From assembly GCA_900320515.1 (NCBI GenBank), contig ONSJ01000030.1, forward strand, positions 1 through 32,792: DNA of 32,792 bases, in the 5' to 3' direction. Position numbers and translations under genes: made by a program. This document shows positions 32,764 through 32,792 of the stretch, piece by piece; the stretch's first letter is position 1; every line of letters starts with the position of its first letter. Source of the stretch: an uncultured Methanobrevibacter sp. Lineage in GTDB: Archaea > Methanobacteriota > Methanobacteria > Methanobacteriales > Methanobacteriaceae. Under the pieces are notes generated by a model. It saw nothing but the letters and a program-made list of their open reading frames with translations, was not told where the DNA came from and searched no databases.

Positions 32764-32792
32764 ATGGTAAAAGACAATGATGAACTTTTGAA
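32764..32792 (+). CDS. Possible start of a gene running off the window
   Basis: ATG at 32764 opens MVKDNDELL up to the edge. A TATA-like ATTTTATATC at 32733-32742 lies about 26 bases before the ATG, as in a leaderless mRNA. No ribosome binding site is seen. Product unknown. Confidence 0.35.

Overview
The window is a chromosomal stretch of a low-GC methanogenic archaeon of the order Methanobacteriales, most likely Methanobrevibacter or a close relative. The evidence is a 66-residue histone, a type II chaperonin, an archaeal exosome/proteasome/RNase P cluster, HMG-CoA reductase for archaeal lipids, an ammonium transporter with an NrpR-type operator, AT-rich TATA promoters, and two large surface-protein genes. 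One of these carries what look like pseudomurein-binding repeats and a transglutaminase-like peptidase domain, and pseudomurein is the wall polymer of this order. No tRNA, rRNA, CRISPR array, insertion sequence or prophage was seen.

Layout. 1-5357 (minus strand): the start of ribosomal protein L7Ae, a histone, a probable trpS-spoIIM-like-thrC operon, the tRNA-splicing endonuclease and a DtxR-family metal regulator with a palindromic operator candidate. 5484-12090 (minus): a tandem duplication of about 3.8 and 2.8 kb. Copy 1 (5495-8746) encodes Ig-like repeats, a TIM-barrel putative glycosidase, two pseudomurein-binding repeats and a C71-like peptidase. Copy 2 (9603-11465) keeps only the Ig repeats and the barrel and is followed by a decayed remnant of the rest. 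12111-13769 (minus): thermosome. 13887-16262 (plus): a TPR protein, a 51-residue zinc ribbon, an unknown protein and a DUF116 protein. 16243-19249 (minus): an unknown protein, sucD, hmgA and a small acidic protein in a tight operon. 19381-20666 (plus): aroD and a signal-peptidase-like protein. 20738-22305 (minus): amt-glnK under a perfect GGAA-N6-TTCC palindrome. 22507-26600 (plus): a small secreted protein, an HD hydrolase, ubiX, cbiT, an unknown membrane protein and mobA. 26597-31891 (minus): rnp3-rnp2, then psmA-SBDS-rrp4-rrp41-rrp42, the archaeal RNA-processing/proteolysis superoperon. 31964-32608 (minus): a zinc-ribbon membrane protein. A plus-strand gene probably starts at 32764.

Most genes are housekeeping. 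The accessory part is the duplicated wall-enzyme pair. Copy 1 joins a putative glycan-cleaving barrel, wall-binding repeats and a putative peptide-cleaving domain, so it could attack both the glycan and the peptide of pseudomurein. Both copies carry a small hairpin near the predicted mRNA 5' end in which a base change on one arm is matched on the other. In both copies the secretion signal is out of frame with the body of the protein. In copy 2 two glycine codons (GGA in copy 1) have become TGA stops, and about 800 bp covering the binding repeats and most of the peptidase are missing. These points are the most worthwhile for follow-up.
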